Notes: a model not told the origin generated them from the sequence alone. Shown: positions 9,250-18,107, counted from the stretch's first letter. The stretch: 64,000 bases of DNA from Frigoriglobus tundricola (GCF_013128195.2 NZ_CP053452.2:9052001-9116000), one strand, 5' to 3'. Numbers and translations: made by a program.

Positions 9250-9551
9250 GCGGGTTCTCCAGGGAAGGGACCGGCTGGCACCGTCGGCCGGGCGAGTTCG
9301 AAGGTGATCGAGGGCGACCCGCTACGCGGATACCCTCGCGCCAGATCCGAATCAACCCCGCACGCGACACGCCGATCGGAAGGCGCTAAAAGTGGTTATG
9401 ACTGCGGCGCGGGAACTGAAAGGCGTCTGATAGACCCAGTAAACGAACTTGCCGGAGGCCGCGACCCATTTCTGGAGATGGCGCGGCTCTTGCTCCGGCT
9501 GGTGGGAATGCAACCGGGCTCGGGTTTCGGAACCGCACCCGGCCTCACGCA
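9250..9551. other. Intergenic region, no gene seen
   Basis: About 300 bases upstream of the small secreted protein gene and downstream of the PQQ-like gene, both on the minus strand. No coding signature on either strand and no clear terminator. It probably holds the promoter of the small secreted protein. Confidence 0.4.
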
Positions 9552-10796
9552 CTATCGAGGGCCGGTAACCGAAACGCACCACAGGTGTTTGGCACCGCGG
9601 ACGATGATGTCGCCGTCGGAGAAGGCCGGCGAGGAATACACTTTCTCACCGAGCGGGTTCTTGGCCAGAAGCTCGAACTCGTCGCTCGCCTTCACCACAA
9701 ACGTCACGCCTTCATCGGACGTGAAGTAAATGCGGCCATCGGCCGCCACCGCGGAGGCGTGGTGTTTGCTCCGGCTCAACTGCTCCTGCCAGTACTGCTT
9801 ACCGGTCTTCACGTCCCAGCAGCTCGCTAACCCCTTGTCGTCCACGAGGTACAGTTTGCCGTCGTGAGCCACCGGGGACGGCACGTACCCGCCCTCGTTC
9901 TTCTTCGACCACAGAACGTGCGTTTTGGTCGCGTTGCCCGTACCGGACGGGTCAACCGCCATCACCCAGTAAACGGGGAACCCCGCGGTCAGAAGCAGCA
10001 CCCCGTTGTGCAGCACCATGCTCGAAACGAACTGTTCCGTCGGTCCGTCGATGATCCACAGTTGCCTGCCGGTATCGGGGTCGTAGCTCGTCACACACTT
10101 GCCGCCCGTCAGTACCATCTGCTTCTTTCCGGCCGCCTCGACCACGACGGGCGGGCAGTACGAGCGCAACCGGCTGGGGCGATCGATCCGCCACCGTTCC
10201 GCGCCGGTCCGCTTGTCGAGGGCGACGATGTACGCCTTCTTCCCGGCCGGCGCGTCCTGGTCGGCGTTGACGATCAGCAGGTCGCGATACAGGATCGGCG
10301 GGCTACAGAAGCCGTGCATCGAGTAGAACTCGCCGGGCGCCTGGTCCCAGAGCAATTTGCCGTCGTAGTCGAAACAGAACACCCGCAACTGCGACTTGTC
10401 GAGGAAGGTGATGTACACGCGCTCGCCGTCCGCGGCGGGTGTGGAACTGGCCCAACTGTTCTCCCCGTGCTTCTTCTCCAGGTCAGAGACCACTGCCGTT
10501 TTCGTCCAGAGCAGTTTGCCCGTCGCGCGGTCCACGCAGTACAGCACGCGGGCCTTGTCCGCCTCGACGCACCCGGCCACGAACACCTTCCCCCGACTCA
10601 CAATCGGAGAGGAGTGACCGGTGCCGGTCAGTTCGAGCTTCCACTTCACATTGCTCGTCGCACTCCAGGTCAGTGGAAACCCCGTGTCGGATACCGTGCC
10701 GTCGGTCCGCGGCCCGCGCCAGCCGGGCCAGTCTTCGGCGTGGACGACGCCCGGGACGAAAATGAGCCCGAGAACGGTAACAACGCGCAGGTGCAT
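9552..10796 (-). CDS. Secreted PQQ-like beta-propeller protein
   Basis: 414 residues with a signal peptide (MHLRVVTVLGLIFVPGVVHA). The mature protein opens with DWPGWRGPRTDGTVSDTGFPLTW, the typical start of planctomycete 'PQQ-binding-like' proteins. It then has repeated propeller blades of the kind KVFVAGCVE...LYCVDRATGKLLWTKT and LYLVDDKGLASCWDVKTGKQYW. No quinoprotein dehydrogenase catalytic residues were noted, so it is more likely a scaffold or binding propeller than an enzyme. GGAGAG precedes the ATG. Two much larger relatives occur at 49.9-54.0 kb. Confidence 0.85.
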   Translation of the reverse strand: MHLRVVTVLGLIFVPGVVHAEDWPGWRGPRTDGTVSDTGFPLTWSATSNVKWKLELTGTGHSSPIVSRGKVFVAGCVEADKARVLYCVDRATGKLLWTKTAVVSDLEKKHGENSWASSTPAADGERVYITFLDKSQLRVFCFDYDGKLLWDQAPGEFYSMHGFCSPPILYRDLLIVNADQDAPAGKKAYIVALDKRTGAERWRIDRPSRLRSYCPPVVVEAAGKKQMVLTGGKCVTSYDPDTGRQLWIIDGPTEQFVSSMVLHNGVLLLTAGFPVYWVMAVDPSGTGNATKTHVLWSKKNEGGYVPSPVAHDGKLYLVDDKGLASCWDVKTGKQYWQEQLSRSKHHASAVAADGRIYFTSDEGVTFVVKASDEFELLAKNPLGEKVYSSPAFSDGDIIVRGAKHLWCVSVTGPR

Positions 10797-11066
10797 GAGC
10801 GGAACTCTCCGGGCGGCGGGTGAGGTGAGAACAACGCGGCGGGTGGGGCGGGAATTTTCGATTTCATCATAGCGTAGGCCGAAACGGAACGAAAATCCGC
10901 GATCTCACTCCGAACCGGTACACGAATCCCGTTGTAGGGTTACATACAGCAACCCCTCCGCCGCTCGCACCGCGGGAAACGTGAACGTCCGGGGAGTTCG
11001 GTCCCGTCTCCACTGGAGCGGACCAAGCGGTACGGTTCTTCGACTCACCTGCCACGGGGAGCGCTC

Positions 11067-11600
11067 ATGAATGCCCGGTTCGTGAAGGCGATGGCCGCCG
11101 TGTTTCTGTTCAACAGCGTGTTGTTCCTCTGCGTCCGGGAGGAAGCCCTCGCCGGCGAGAAAGAGGAGGACGCGAAGAAGTACACGGACCAACTCCACAA
11201 GGGCAAGGACGCCAAGTCCAAGATCACGGCCCTTCAGCAGTTGGGCACGCTCGCGCAGATCAAGAAATCGCTGATCACCCCCGCCCTGCCCGACGTGTAC
11301 AAGGCCGTTGAGGACAAAGATCCGGCCGTCCGGGCCGCCGCCGCCGAGACGCTCGGCAAAGCCGACGAGCCGTACGAGAAGGTGGGCGACGTCCTGGTAA
11401 AGCTCATCAAGAACGACAAAGACGAAACGGTGAAAATCGCGGCAATCCGGGGGCTGACCGTGATGCGCGAATCGGCCAAGGACGCACTGCCGACCATCCG
11501 CGACGTGGTCAAGGCGAACGCGGGCGACAAGAAGAGTAATCTCCTCAAGGCCGCGCAGGACGCCGTCAAAGCGATTTCCGGCACGGGTAAGAAGAATTGA
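11067..11600 (+). CDS. Secreted HEAT-repeat protein
   Basis: 177 residues. A hydrophobic N-terminus (AMAAVFLFNSVLFLC) acts as signal or anchor, then a Lys/Asp-rich stretch, then two to three HEAT-like helical hairpins (ALPDVYKAVEDKDPAVRAAAAETLGK, VLVKLIKNDKDETVKIAAIRGL). HEAT repeats bind proteins; no catalytic motif is present. GGGAG lies upstream of the ATG and a strong terminator follows at 11649, so it is probably a single-gene unit. It is divergent from the PQQ-like gene. Confidence 0.75.
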   Translation: MNARFVKAMAAVFLFNSVLFLCVREEALAGEKEEDAKKYTDQLHKGKDAKSKITALQQLGTLAQIKKSLITPALPDVYKAVEDKDPAVRAAAAETLGKADEPYEKVGDVLVKLIKNDKDETVKIAAIRGLTVMRESAKDALPTIRDVVKANAGDKKSNLLKAAQDAVKAISGTGKKN

Positions 11601-11648
11601 CCGCACAAGTCGCCCACGCGGTACGAGCCGATCAGCCCCACGCAGTTG

Positions 11649-11683
11649 AACCCGGAGCAAAGTCGCTCCGGGTTCTTTGTTTT
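11649..11683 (+). terminator. Rho-independent terminator
   Basis: A perfect 10-bp stem AACCCGGAGC/GCTCCGGGTT with loop AAAGTC, followed by CTTTGTTTT. It ends the HEAT-repeat gene transcript just before the next gene. Confidence 0.8.
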
Positions 11684-11738
11684 CTACCGTCGTCCTCGCC
11701 GGTTAAAATCGACTCTCCCCACAGTTCGAGGGTCCGAC

Positions 11739-13076
11739 ATGCCGCTGCCGATCGACCGCCGTTCGTTCCTCGCTGCCTCCGGTCTGATGGTCTCGAGCTC
11801 GCTGAGTCCAACACTGGGGGCGGACACGCCCCGCACGCGGCCGCCAAAGCGCAGGAAACCGGCCACGAAAACCGTTGCGCTGATCGCATCGACCTACCAC
11901 TACCTGTCGCACGCGTACCACATCGCCGGACGGTTTCTCGACGGCTACATGAAGGGCGACGAACACCACTTTCCCGAGTTCGGTATCGCGTCGGCGTATG
12001 TCGAACAGGTTAAGGGCGGCGACCTCAGCCGCGAACTCGCGAAGGAACACAGCTTCCGCCTGTCGGAAACGATCGACGACGCGCTCACACTCGGCACCGG
12101 CAAGCTCGCGGTGGACGGCGTCCTGCTCGTCTGCGAACACGGCGACTACCCGTACAACGCGCGGGGGCAGAAGTTGTACCCGCGGTACGAATACTTCCAG
12201 AAGATCGCGGCCGTCTTCGGGAAGTCTGGTAAGAGCGTGCCGGTGTTCTGCGACAAGCACCTGAGTTACGACCGCAAGAAGGCGGCGGAGATGGTCGCGA
12301 CCGCGAAGAAGATCGGGTTCCCGCTGATGGCCGGTTCGTCGCTCCCGGTCACGTGGCGCCGGCCGGAACTGGAACTCGAACTCGGCACCAAGCAGACCGA
12401 AGCTCTGGTCGCGTCGCGTGGCGAACTGGAAATTTACGGGATTCACGCACTGGAGGCGTTGCAGTGCATGACGGAACGCCGCTTCACCAACTTCGACCCG
12501 AAGCCGGCGAACCAGGGCGTGAAGGCCGTTACGTGTCTTCAGGGCGACGCGGTGTGGAAGGCCGGCGACGACGGTCGGTGGTCCTGGGAACTATTGGAAC
12601 ACGCCCTGGGCCGCAGCCAGTCCCGCAACGCCGGGGACATCCGGGACAACTGCCGCCGGTTCCCGCGCCCCGCGGCCTGGGGCAACTTCGTGAAGCGGCC
12701 GATCGCGTTCCTGGTCGAGTACGCCGACGGGTTGCAGGCGACCGTGCTCCAACTCGACGGGCACGTTGCGGACGAAACGTTCGCCGCGCGGATCGATGGG
12801 CAAAAGAAGCCCGAATCGTGCTTGTTCTGGCTCCCGCCGCCTCCGGGTGCGGCGTTTCTTGAGGCGCTCACGTCGCACGTCGAAACGTTCTTCGCAACGC
12901 GCAAGCCCCCCTACCCCATCGAACGCACGCTCCTCACCGGCGGCATTCTAGACTACGCGATTGAGTCGCGTGCGAACGCCTCGAAACGCTTGGAAACGCC
13001 GGACCTCGACATCCGCTATTCGCCACCGGCCGACAGTGGTTTTATGCGCGGCGACTATGTGAAGCCGGTGAAGTGA
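11739..13076 (+). CDS. Tat-exported protein of unknown function
   Basis: 445 residues from the ATG at 11739 (GAGGG upstream). The first residues form a Tat-type signal (DRRSFLAASGLMVSSSLSPTLGA). The mature domain begins KTVALIASTYHYLSHAYHIAGRFLDGY, with internal VDGVLLVCEHGDYPYNARGQKLYPRYEYFQKI and PVFCDKHLSYD. The alternating strand-helix pattern suggests a Rossmann-like or phosphoesterase-like fold, but I recognise no named family or cofactor motif. An open frame reaching back to 11646 overlaps the preceding terminator and is not used. The gene ends 36 bases before the IS1-type target duplication, so it is intact. Confidence 0.75.
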   Translation: MPLPIDRRSFLAASGLMVSSSLSPTLGADTPRTRPPKRRKPATKTVALIASTYHYLSHAYHIAGRFLDGYMKGDEHHFPEFGIASAYVEQVKGGDLSRELAKEHSFRLSETIDDALTLGTGKLAVDGVLLVCEHGDYPYNARGQKLYPRYEYFQKIAAVFGKSGKSVPVFCDKHLSYDRKKAAEMVATAKKIGFPLMAGSSLPVTWRRPELELELGTKQTEALVASRGELEIYGIHALEALQCMTERRFTNFDPKPANQGVKAVTCLQGDAVWKAGDDGRWSWELLEHALGRSQSRNAGDIRDNCRRFPRPAAWGNFVKRPIAFLVEYADGLQATVLQLDGHVADETFAARIDGQKKPESCLFWLPPPPGAAFLEALTSHVETFFATRKPPYPIERTLLTGGILDYAIESRANASKRLETPDLDIRYSPPADSGFMRGDYVKPVK

Positions 13077-13112
13077 CGGGAGCGAGGTTGGGTTGTAGTA
13101 ACAACTGTGATG

Positions 13113-13120
13113 AGAATTTG
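13113..13120. repeat. Target site duplication, left copy (AGAATTTG)
   Basis: Eight bases identical to 14337-14344, directly abutting the left inverted repeat of the IS1-type element. Eight-base duplications are typical of the IS1 family. Confidence 0.9.
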
Positions 13121-13129
13121 GGTGGTGGG

Positions 13130-13930
13130 CTACCTGCATTGCACCGCTGGCAGGGTCAACCATTCGGATAGCGCCCACACCCGATCGGTCAGTCCCGCGG
13201 CCATTGCCGGTGTTCTCTGGTGCCAGCGCCCGTCGGCACCCTTGTGGCGGAGCGTGCGGACCGGCCAGCAGAAGTTGTAGCTGAAGTAGCTGAAGGCGGT
13301 GGCCGCACGGTGCGTGTCCCAGTCCTTCGAGAACCCATAGCTCTTGCGCACCTTGCGGCTGCACCGATTCCGGTCCGTCCCGTTGTGTCGCTCCACGAAG
13401 CACGTGTTGACCGCCGTGCTCACCGCCGAGGCGAGTAGCGCGGCCGTGACCGCCACCACCGCCCCGAACACCACCCGCGTGCTCACCGCCACCACCCGGT
13501 TGTTCTCCCGCTCCTTGTGGACGGTCGCATAGGTGACCTCGGGCGGGATGACCCGGTGGGCCTTGCGCGGCCGACCGGGTCGCCCGGTTCGCGGCGGGGT
13601 CACCAAGTGCCCGTAGGTGTCCCGGATCGCCGAGGCGTACACCGGGTACTCGTCGGACGTCATGAGCCGCATCACTCGGCCCCCGGTGCGCCGGTGGAAG
13701 TCACGGACCAGGGCGTGGGTCGCGTCCTCGGTCCGCTTACCGACCAACAGGCTCACGACCAATCGGCTCTCGGGATCGAGGGCCACGTGGTCCCAGCAGT
13801 CCCCGCGCCGGGTCTCGTCGGGGCCGCAGTTCTTCTCCTTACGGCCCACGAAATCCCACTTCTCATCGAACTGCACTTCGCGGGTCGTCGGGGGAAAAAG
13901 CCACGAGCTCGTCGTGCAACGCGCGGGCAT
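13130..13930 (-). CDS. IS1-family transposase, catalytic (InsB-like) part
   Basis: The open frame holds the IS1-type catalytic domain: REVQFDEKWDFVGRKEKN (first acidic residues), WDHVALDPESRLVVSLLVGKRT, MTSDEYPVYASAI (second Asp) and CFVERHNGTDRNRCSRKVRKSYGFSKDW (third acidic region). It overlaps the upstream zinc-finger frame by 68 bases in another phase. The true product is probably a fusion made by frameshifting near 13905 rather than a protein started at the ATG at 13930. The stop is TAG at 13130, just inside the left inverted repeat. Confidence 0.85.
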   Translation of the reverse strand: MPARCTTSSWLFPPTTREVQFDEKWDFVGRKEKNCGPDETRRGDCWDHVALDPESRLVVSLLVGKRTEDATHALVRDFHRRTGGRVMRLMTSDEYPVYASAIRDTYGHLVTPPRTGRPGRPRKAHRVIPPEVTYATVHKERENNRVVAVSTRVVFGAVVAVTAALLASAVSTAVNTCFVERHNGTDRNRCSRKVRKSYGFSKDWDTHRAATAFSYFSYNFCWPVRTLRHKGADGRWHQRTPAMAAGLTDRVWALSEWLTLPAVQCR

Positions 13931-14237
13931 GTTGGCCGGCCCGTCGGATGTACCGGGTCACCGTATTGGTATGAACCCCGGTGAGCCGTGCGGTCTTGCG
14001 GGTCCCGATCCCTTCGGCCACGTGAGCCAGAACCGCGGTCACCCGCGCGGCCGGCAGTCGGGCGTCGAACAGTGGGGTGCCCTTGCGCTCGGAGAACCGG
14101 GCCTTGCAGGTCCGGCACCGGAGCACCCGCGTCTTGTTCGGCCCATAACGGGCCGGCACGGTCAGGTTCCCGTGGTTCCGTTTCCCATGGTCGGGACAAT
14201 GGGCATTGAGGCAACAGAAGCGGCTCAGGTCGTCCAT
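13863..14237 (-). CDS. IS1-family transposase, zinc-finger/HTH (InsA-like) part
   Basis: 124 residues from the ATG at 14237, the first ATG inside the element; the open frame continues outside the IS and that part is not used. It has a zinc ribbon (CPDHG then RCRTCKARF) and an InsA-type helix-turn-helix (GIGTRKTARLTGVHTNTVTRYIRRAG). The frame ends at 13863. At the T5C5 run near 13905 the phase must move by +1 (or -2) to join the DDE frame. Either this is an unusual programmed shift or a one-base insertion has inactivated the transposase. Confidence 0.85.
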   Translation of the reverse strand: MDDLSRFCCLNAHCPDHGKRNHGNLTVPARYGPNKTRVLRCRTCKARFSERKGTPLFDARLPAARVTAVLAHVAEGIGTRKTARLTGVHTNTVTRYIRRAGQHARALHDELVAFSPDDPRSAVR

Positions 14238-14336
14238 GACGGATCTCAATCCGTGGGAGCAAATGCCAACCGAGAAGCGGAATCCCTTACCATACCTCAC
14301 CTCCGGTAACTCGTGCAAGGCTAAGAAGACACCACC

Positions 14337-14344
14337 AGAATTTG
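14337..14344. repeat. Target site duplication, right copy (AGAATTTG)
   Basis: Identical to 13113-13120 and directly abuts the right inverted repeat of the IS1-type element. Confidence 0.9.
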
Positions 14345-14409
14345 AAACCCTGCGGAAGACCGTCTCCACGCATTCTCTTTACGAACGCGCTTGCCACTTC
14401 GTGCCGGCT

Positions 14410-14442
14410 GGGTAATTTGTAAACAACCTTTACGAATTACCC
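14410..14442 (+). promoter_or_regulatory. Operator-like dyad upstream of the sugar ABC operon
   Basis: GGGTAATTTGTAAA (14410-14423) and TTTACGAATTACCC (14429-14442) are inverted copies matching at 13 of 14 positions around a five-base centre. It lies 29 bases before the GTG start of the binding-protein gene, in an AT-rich patch, where a repressor would block transcription. The GntR/FCD-type regulator encoded at 18407 is the obvious candidate, but this is inference. Confidence 0.6.
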
Positions 14443-14471
14443 GACTCTCCCTTCTACAACCGGGTGAAACA

Positions 14472-15563
14472 GTGTCGTCAATCCTGCGTGTCTCGGTCCT
14501 TGTTGGCCTCGCGGCGGTGCTGGCGTGCGTGCCCGCGTGCGGCAAGAAGGACACGGGCAAGATCAAGATCGGTGTGGTCACCAACTGCACCGACCCGTTT
14601 TGGGACCTGTGTGAGGCCGGCGCGAAGAAGGCCGCACAAGAGTTCGACGTCGAGGTGCTGTTCCGCCAGCCCGAAGGACTGGACGTCGCCAAGCAGATGC
14701 CCATCGTCGAGGCGTTCGTCCAGCAGGGCGTGAAGGGGATCGCGATCAGCGTCATCAACCCGAAGGGGCAGAAGAAAGACCTGACGCGGATCGCGGCCGA
14801 AGTTCCGCTCATCACGATGGACAACGACGCGGACGCGGACACCGGCCGCCTGTGTTACATCGGAGTGGACAACAAGGAAGCCGGGCGCGCGGTCGGCCGA
14901 CTGGTGAAGAAGAGCCTGCCGCCGGAAAAAGGTGGGACGATCGCCATGTTCATCGGGAGCGACGTGTCCGCTAATGGAACCGCCCGGACACAGGGCGTAC
15001 TCGACGAACTGGCCACGCCCGACGCGAACGGAACGGCCGCCACGCGCAAAATCAACGGCAAGGACGTGCCCGGCAAAATGTACGGCAAGTACTTCCTGGT
15101 GGACGGCGAGGCGAAGACCGATGGCGGCCCGGAGAAGAACCCGCAGCAATACCCGCACGCGATGCTCGGCCGGTTGGAGAACGTCCCGGACGTGTGCCTG
15201 ATCGGACTTTACGCTTACAACCCGCCGGCCATCCTGTCGGCGGTCAAGTCCAAGGAACTGGTCGGTAAAGTCAAGATTGTCGGGTTCGACGAAAACCCGG
15301 TCACCTTGCGGGCGGTGGCCGCTGGTGAGGTCGAGGGCACTGTGGTGCAGGACCCGTACAACTACGGATACAAGTCCGTCGAGGTGCTCGCCGCCGTGGC
15401 CCGTGGCGACAAGTCCAAAATGCCGTCCGGGTCACTGTCGTATCAAGTCGTGACGAAAGACGGTGGCCCGGACGAAACCATCAACGGGCTCCATATCAAG
15501 TTCCCGCGTGCGGCCGATTACGAAAACGTGGTGAAAGCGCAGTTCGCGTCGATCGGCAAGTAA
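14472..15563 (+). CDS. Sugar ABC transporter substrate-binding lipoprotein
   Basis: 363 residues from the GTG at 14472. The signal peptide ends in a lipobox (VPAC), so the protein is a lipoprotein. The fold is the periplasmic-binding-protein/LacI-like type: KIGVVTNCTDPFWDLCEAGAKKAAQEF, GVKGIAISVINP, ITMDNDAD, GRLCYIGVDNKEAGR and KIVGFDENPVTLRAVAAGEVEGTVVQDPYNYGYKSVEVL. This pattern is that of ribose/xylose-type binding proteins. It is the first gene of an importer with the ATPase at 15622 and the permease at 17133. The exact sugar is not clear. Confidence 0.9.
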   Translation: MSSILRVSVLVGLAAVLACVPACGKKDTGKIKIGVVTNCTDPFWDLCEAGAKKAAQEFDVEVLFRQPEGLDVAKQMPIVEAFVQQGVKGIAISVINPKGQKKDLTRIAAEVPLITMDNDADADTGRLCYIGVDNKEAGRAVGRLVKKSLPPEKGGTIAMFIGSDVSANGTARTQGVLDELATPDANGTAATRKINGKDVPGKMYGKYFLVDGEAKTDGGPEKNPQQYPHAMLGRLENVPDVCLIGLYAYNPPAILSAVKSKELVGKVKIVGFDENPVTLRAVAAGEVEGTVVQDPYNYGYKSVEVLAAVARGDKSKMPSGSLSYQVVTKDGGPDETINGLHIKFPRAADYENVVKAQFASIGK

Positions 15564-15581
15564 TCGTAATTTTCCGCTCCT

Positions 15582-15602
15582 CCGGCCGCCCCGAGCGGCC
15601 GG
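15582..15602 (+). promoter_or_regulatory. Intra-operon hairpin between binding protein and ATPase genes
   Basis: A perfect 8-bp stem CCGGCCGC/GCGGCCGG with loop CCCGA just after the binding-protein stop. Such hairpins commonly stabilise the 5' part of transporter transcripts or cause partial termination, giving more binding protein than ATPase. Confidence 0.5.
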
Positions 15603-15621
15603 GACCGCTCACAGTTCCATC

Positions 15622-17136
15622 ATGCCCACACTCAGGCTCGAAGTCACCGGCGCACGGAAGCAGTTCCCCGGCGTCCTCGCGCTGGACGGCGTGTCTATTA
15701 CGGTCGGGTCCGGCGAAGTTCTGGCCGTGGTGGGCGAGAACGGGGCGGGCAAGTCCACGCTCATGAAGATCGTGGCGGGCGTCTACACTCCAGATGCGGG
15801 TGAGGTGAAACTGGACGGCCGGCCCGTCCGATTTACCGGACCGGGTGATGCCATTGTCGCGGGCGTGATCCTGATCCACCAGGAACTCAACCTCGCGGAA
15901 AACCTGACGGTCGCAGACAACTTGTTCCTCGGCCGCGAAGACACACGCGGCGGGGCGCTCCGCGTTCTCAACCGCAGGACGATGGGCGACAGAGCCGCGG
16001 CGCTACTTGCACGGGTCGGGCTGCCCGCGGCCCTCGCGTCCGCGCGCGTCGAGAACCTCCCGCCGGGTGAAAAGCAGCTGGTGGAAATCGCCCGCGCGCT
16101 CGGCACCGAGGTGCGGCTGCTCATCATGGACGAGCCGACGTCCAGCCTCACCCAGAAAGAAACCGAGCAGCTCTATCGGGTCATTGACGCCCTGCGTGCG
16201 GACGGGGTGTCGGTGCTGTACATCTCGCACCGATTGGCCGAGGTGAAACGCGTCGCGGACCGGGTGACGGTGTTGCGCGACGGCCGGAACGCGGGTGAAC
16301 TCGCCAAGGCCGAAATCACCCACGACAACATGGTGCGGCTCATGGTCGGCCGCGACCTGACGCAGTTCTACCCGAAGGTTCACCGCACCGGCACCGGAGG
16401 GGCGCCGGTTCTCAAACTGAGCGGCGTCCGCTACCGGGGCGGCCCCGAAACGCCGGCCACGCTCGAAATTCGGGCGGGCGAAATCCTCGGCATGGCGGGG
16501 CTCGTCGGGGCCGGGCGCACGGAACTGTCCGAGGCCGTGTTCGGCGTGCGCCCGCTCGTGGCCGGAGAACTCGTCCTCAACGGCACCCCGATTCGCATCG
16601 CGTCGCCCGTCGACGCGATCGCGGCGGGCGTCCTACTGGTACCCGAGGACCGCCGCCTTCACGGTTTGGTGCTACCCGAAAGTGTGGGCTTCAACCTCAG
16701 CCTGCCGAACCTCGACAAGCTCGGGTCGCTCTTGGGCCTGAAGCGCCGGGCCGAAACCGCCCTGCACCGCACGTGGATCGACCGACTGCGGGTGCGGACG
16801 CCGAACGCCGCGCAACCCGTGGGCCTCCTGTCGGGGGGGAACCAGCAGAAGGTCGTCTACGGCAAGTGGCTGGCCCGCGACCCGAAGGTTCTCATCCTCG
16901 ACGAACCGACGCGCGGCGTGGACGTGGGGGCGAAAGCCGAGATTTACGCGCTCGTGGACGAACTGGTCGGCAAGGGGGTCGCGGTGTGGATGATCACCAG
17001 CGACATGGAGGAGCTGCTGGGCATGTCCGACCGCGTGGTGGTGATGCACGAGGGGATGGTCGCCGGCGAACTGGCCGGCGCGAAGTTGACCGAGGAGGCC
17101 GTGATGCGACTCGCGACCGGGGGGACGGGGACATGA
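15622..17136 (+). CDS. Sugar ABC transporter, double ATPase subunit (RbsA/MglA type)
   Basis: 504 residues with two ABC domains, the hallmark of the ribose/galactose/xylose importer class. Domain 1 has Walker A GENGAGKST, a degenerate signature LPPGEKQ and Walker B LLIMDEPTSS. Domain 2 has a degenerate Walker A (GLVGAGRTE), signature LSGGNQQ and Walker B VLILDEPTRGVDVGAKAEI. Unequal domains are normal for this family. Its stop overlaps the permease ATG (ATGA), so the two are translationally coupled. Confidence 0.95.
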   Translation: MPTLRLEVTGARKQFPGVLALDGVSITVGSGEVLAVVGENGAGKSTLMKIVAGVYTPDAGEVKLDGRPVRFTGPGDAIVAGVILIHQELNLAENLTVADNLFLGREDTRGGALRVLNRRTMGDRAAALLARVGLPAALASARVENLPPGEKQLVEIARALGTEVRLLIMDEPTSSLTQKETEQLYRVIDALRADGVSVLYISHRLAEVKRVADRVTVLRDGRNAGELAKAEITHDNMVRLMVGRDLTQFYPKVHRTGTGGAPVLKLSGVRYRGGPETPATLEIRAGEILGMAGLVGAGRTELSEAVFGVRPLVAGELVLNGTPIRIASPVDAIAAGVLLVPEDRRLHGLVLPESVGFNLSLPNLDKLGSLLGLKRRAETALHRTWIDRLRVRTPNAAQPVGLLSGGNQQKVVYGKWLARDPKVLILDEPTRGVDVGAKAEIYALVDELVGKGVAVWMITSDMEELLGMSDRVVVMHEGMVAGELAGAKLTEEAVMRLATGGTGT

Positions 17137-18107
17137 CGCGGATTCTGGGCGTGCTCGGGCTGCTGGTCGCGCTGTACGCGGCACTCATCGAATCGAACCC
17201 GGCGGCCGGGAGCACCCGCAACCTGATCTACGTCGCCAACAACCAGGGGCGGTACGGGATCGTCACCCTCGGGGCCGCGCTGGTCATCATCGTGGGCGGG
17301 ATCGACCTGTCCATCGGGTCGGTCGTCGGGTGCGCGGCCGTACTCTTCGGCGTCCTGATGGAGCAAGGGGTCCACCCGTTCGCGGCGGCGGGCTGGGTGC
17401 TCCTGTTCGGGGCGAGCGTCGGACTGGTGAACGGGCTGCTGATCACCCGGTTGCGGCTGCAGGCGTTTCTCGTCACGCTGTGCGGCATGTTCGTCTACCG
17501 AGGCGTCGCCCGGATGATCGGCGGCGCGATCAACTTGCCCAGCGTGACCGACGCCCACCCCGAGTTCACCGGCGCGCTGAACACACTCGCCTACGTGATG
17601 ACCGGCAAAAACGAAAAGGGCGTACTGATCTTCCCCGCCATGTTTGCGCTCCTCCTTGTCCTGGCCGCCGTGGTCGGCTTTTTGGTCCACCGCACCGCAT
17701 ACGGGCGGTACTGGTACGCGATCGGGCACAACGAGCTCGCCGCGAAGTACGCCGGCGTGAACGTGAACCGGCAACGGGTCATTGTGTACGTCATCTGTTC
17801 GACCCTCGCGGCGCTCGGCGGTGTGCTCCTGTTGCTCAACGACTCCACCATCAGTTCGGACACCGCCGGAGCCAGTTTGGAACTGTACGCGATCCTCGGC
17901 GCGGTGCTCGGCGGGTGCAGCCTGCGCGGGGGCGAGGGGACCGCGCTCGGCATGGTGCTCGGTGCGATGGTGCTGCCGGTCCTCGAAACGCTGGTCAGCT
18001 TCCGCGGGCTGAAAAACGATGTGATCCCGGCCGTCATCGGGCTGACGCTCCTGCTCGGGACCATCGTTGACGAACTGATCCGGCGCCGCTCGCGCGTTCA
18101 CCGGTAG
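17133..18107 (+). CDS. Sugar ABC transporter permease (RbsC/BPD_transp_2 type)
   Basis: 324 residues of polytopic membrane protein, starting at the ATG overlapping the ATPase stop codon. The family signature GGIDLSIGSVVG follows the first segments. Later come VTLCGMFVYRGVARMI and the cytoplasmic coupling region YGRYWYAIGHNELAAKYAGVNVNRQRVIVYVICSTLAALGG, then GASLELYAILGAVLGGCSLRGGEGT. With the ATPase and binding lipoprotein it completes a monosaccharide importer. Confidence 0.93.
   Translation: MTRILGVLGLLVALYAALIESNPAAGSTRNLIYVANNQGRYGIVTLGAALVIIVGGIDLSIGSVVGCAAVLFGVLMEQGVHPFAAAGWVLLFGASVGLVNGLLITRLRLQAFLVTLCGMFVYRGVARMIGGAINLPSVTDAHPEFTGALNTLAYVMTGKNEKGVLIFPAMFALLLVLAAVVGFLVHRTAYGRYWYAIGHNELAAKYAGVNVNRQRVIVYVICSTLAALGGVLLLLNDSTISSDTAGASLELYAILGAVLGGCSLRGGEGTALGMVLGAMVLPVLETLVSFRGLKNDVIPAVIGLTLLLGTIVDELIRRRSRVHR

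Larger units (their letters stand above)
13121..14336 (-). mobile_element. IS1-family insertion sequence, complete, 1216 bp
   Basis: The ends are imperfect inverted repeats of about 24 bp. Both begin GGTGGTG read inward and share GC-TTGCAC further in. The element is flanked by the 8-bp direct repeat AGAATTTG. It carries a zinc-finger/HTH reading frame and a DDE-type frame on the minus strand, overlapping in different phases. The intact duplication suggests a fairly recent insertion. It lies between a Tat-exported protein gene and the sugar ABC transporter operon, 135 bases upstream of the latter's first codon. Confidence 0.92.
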
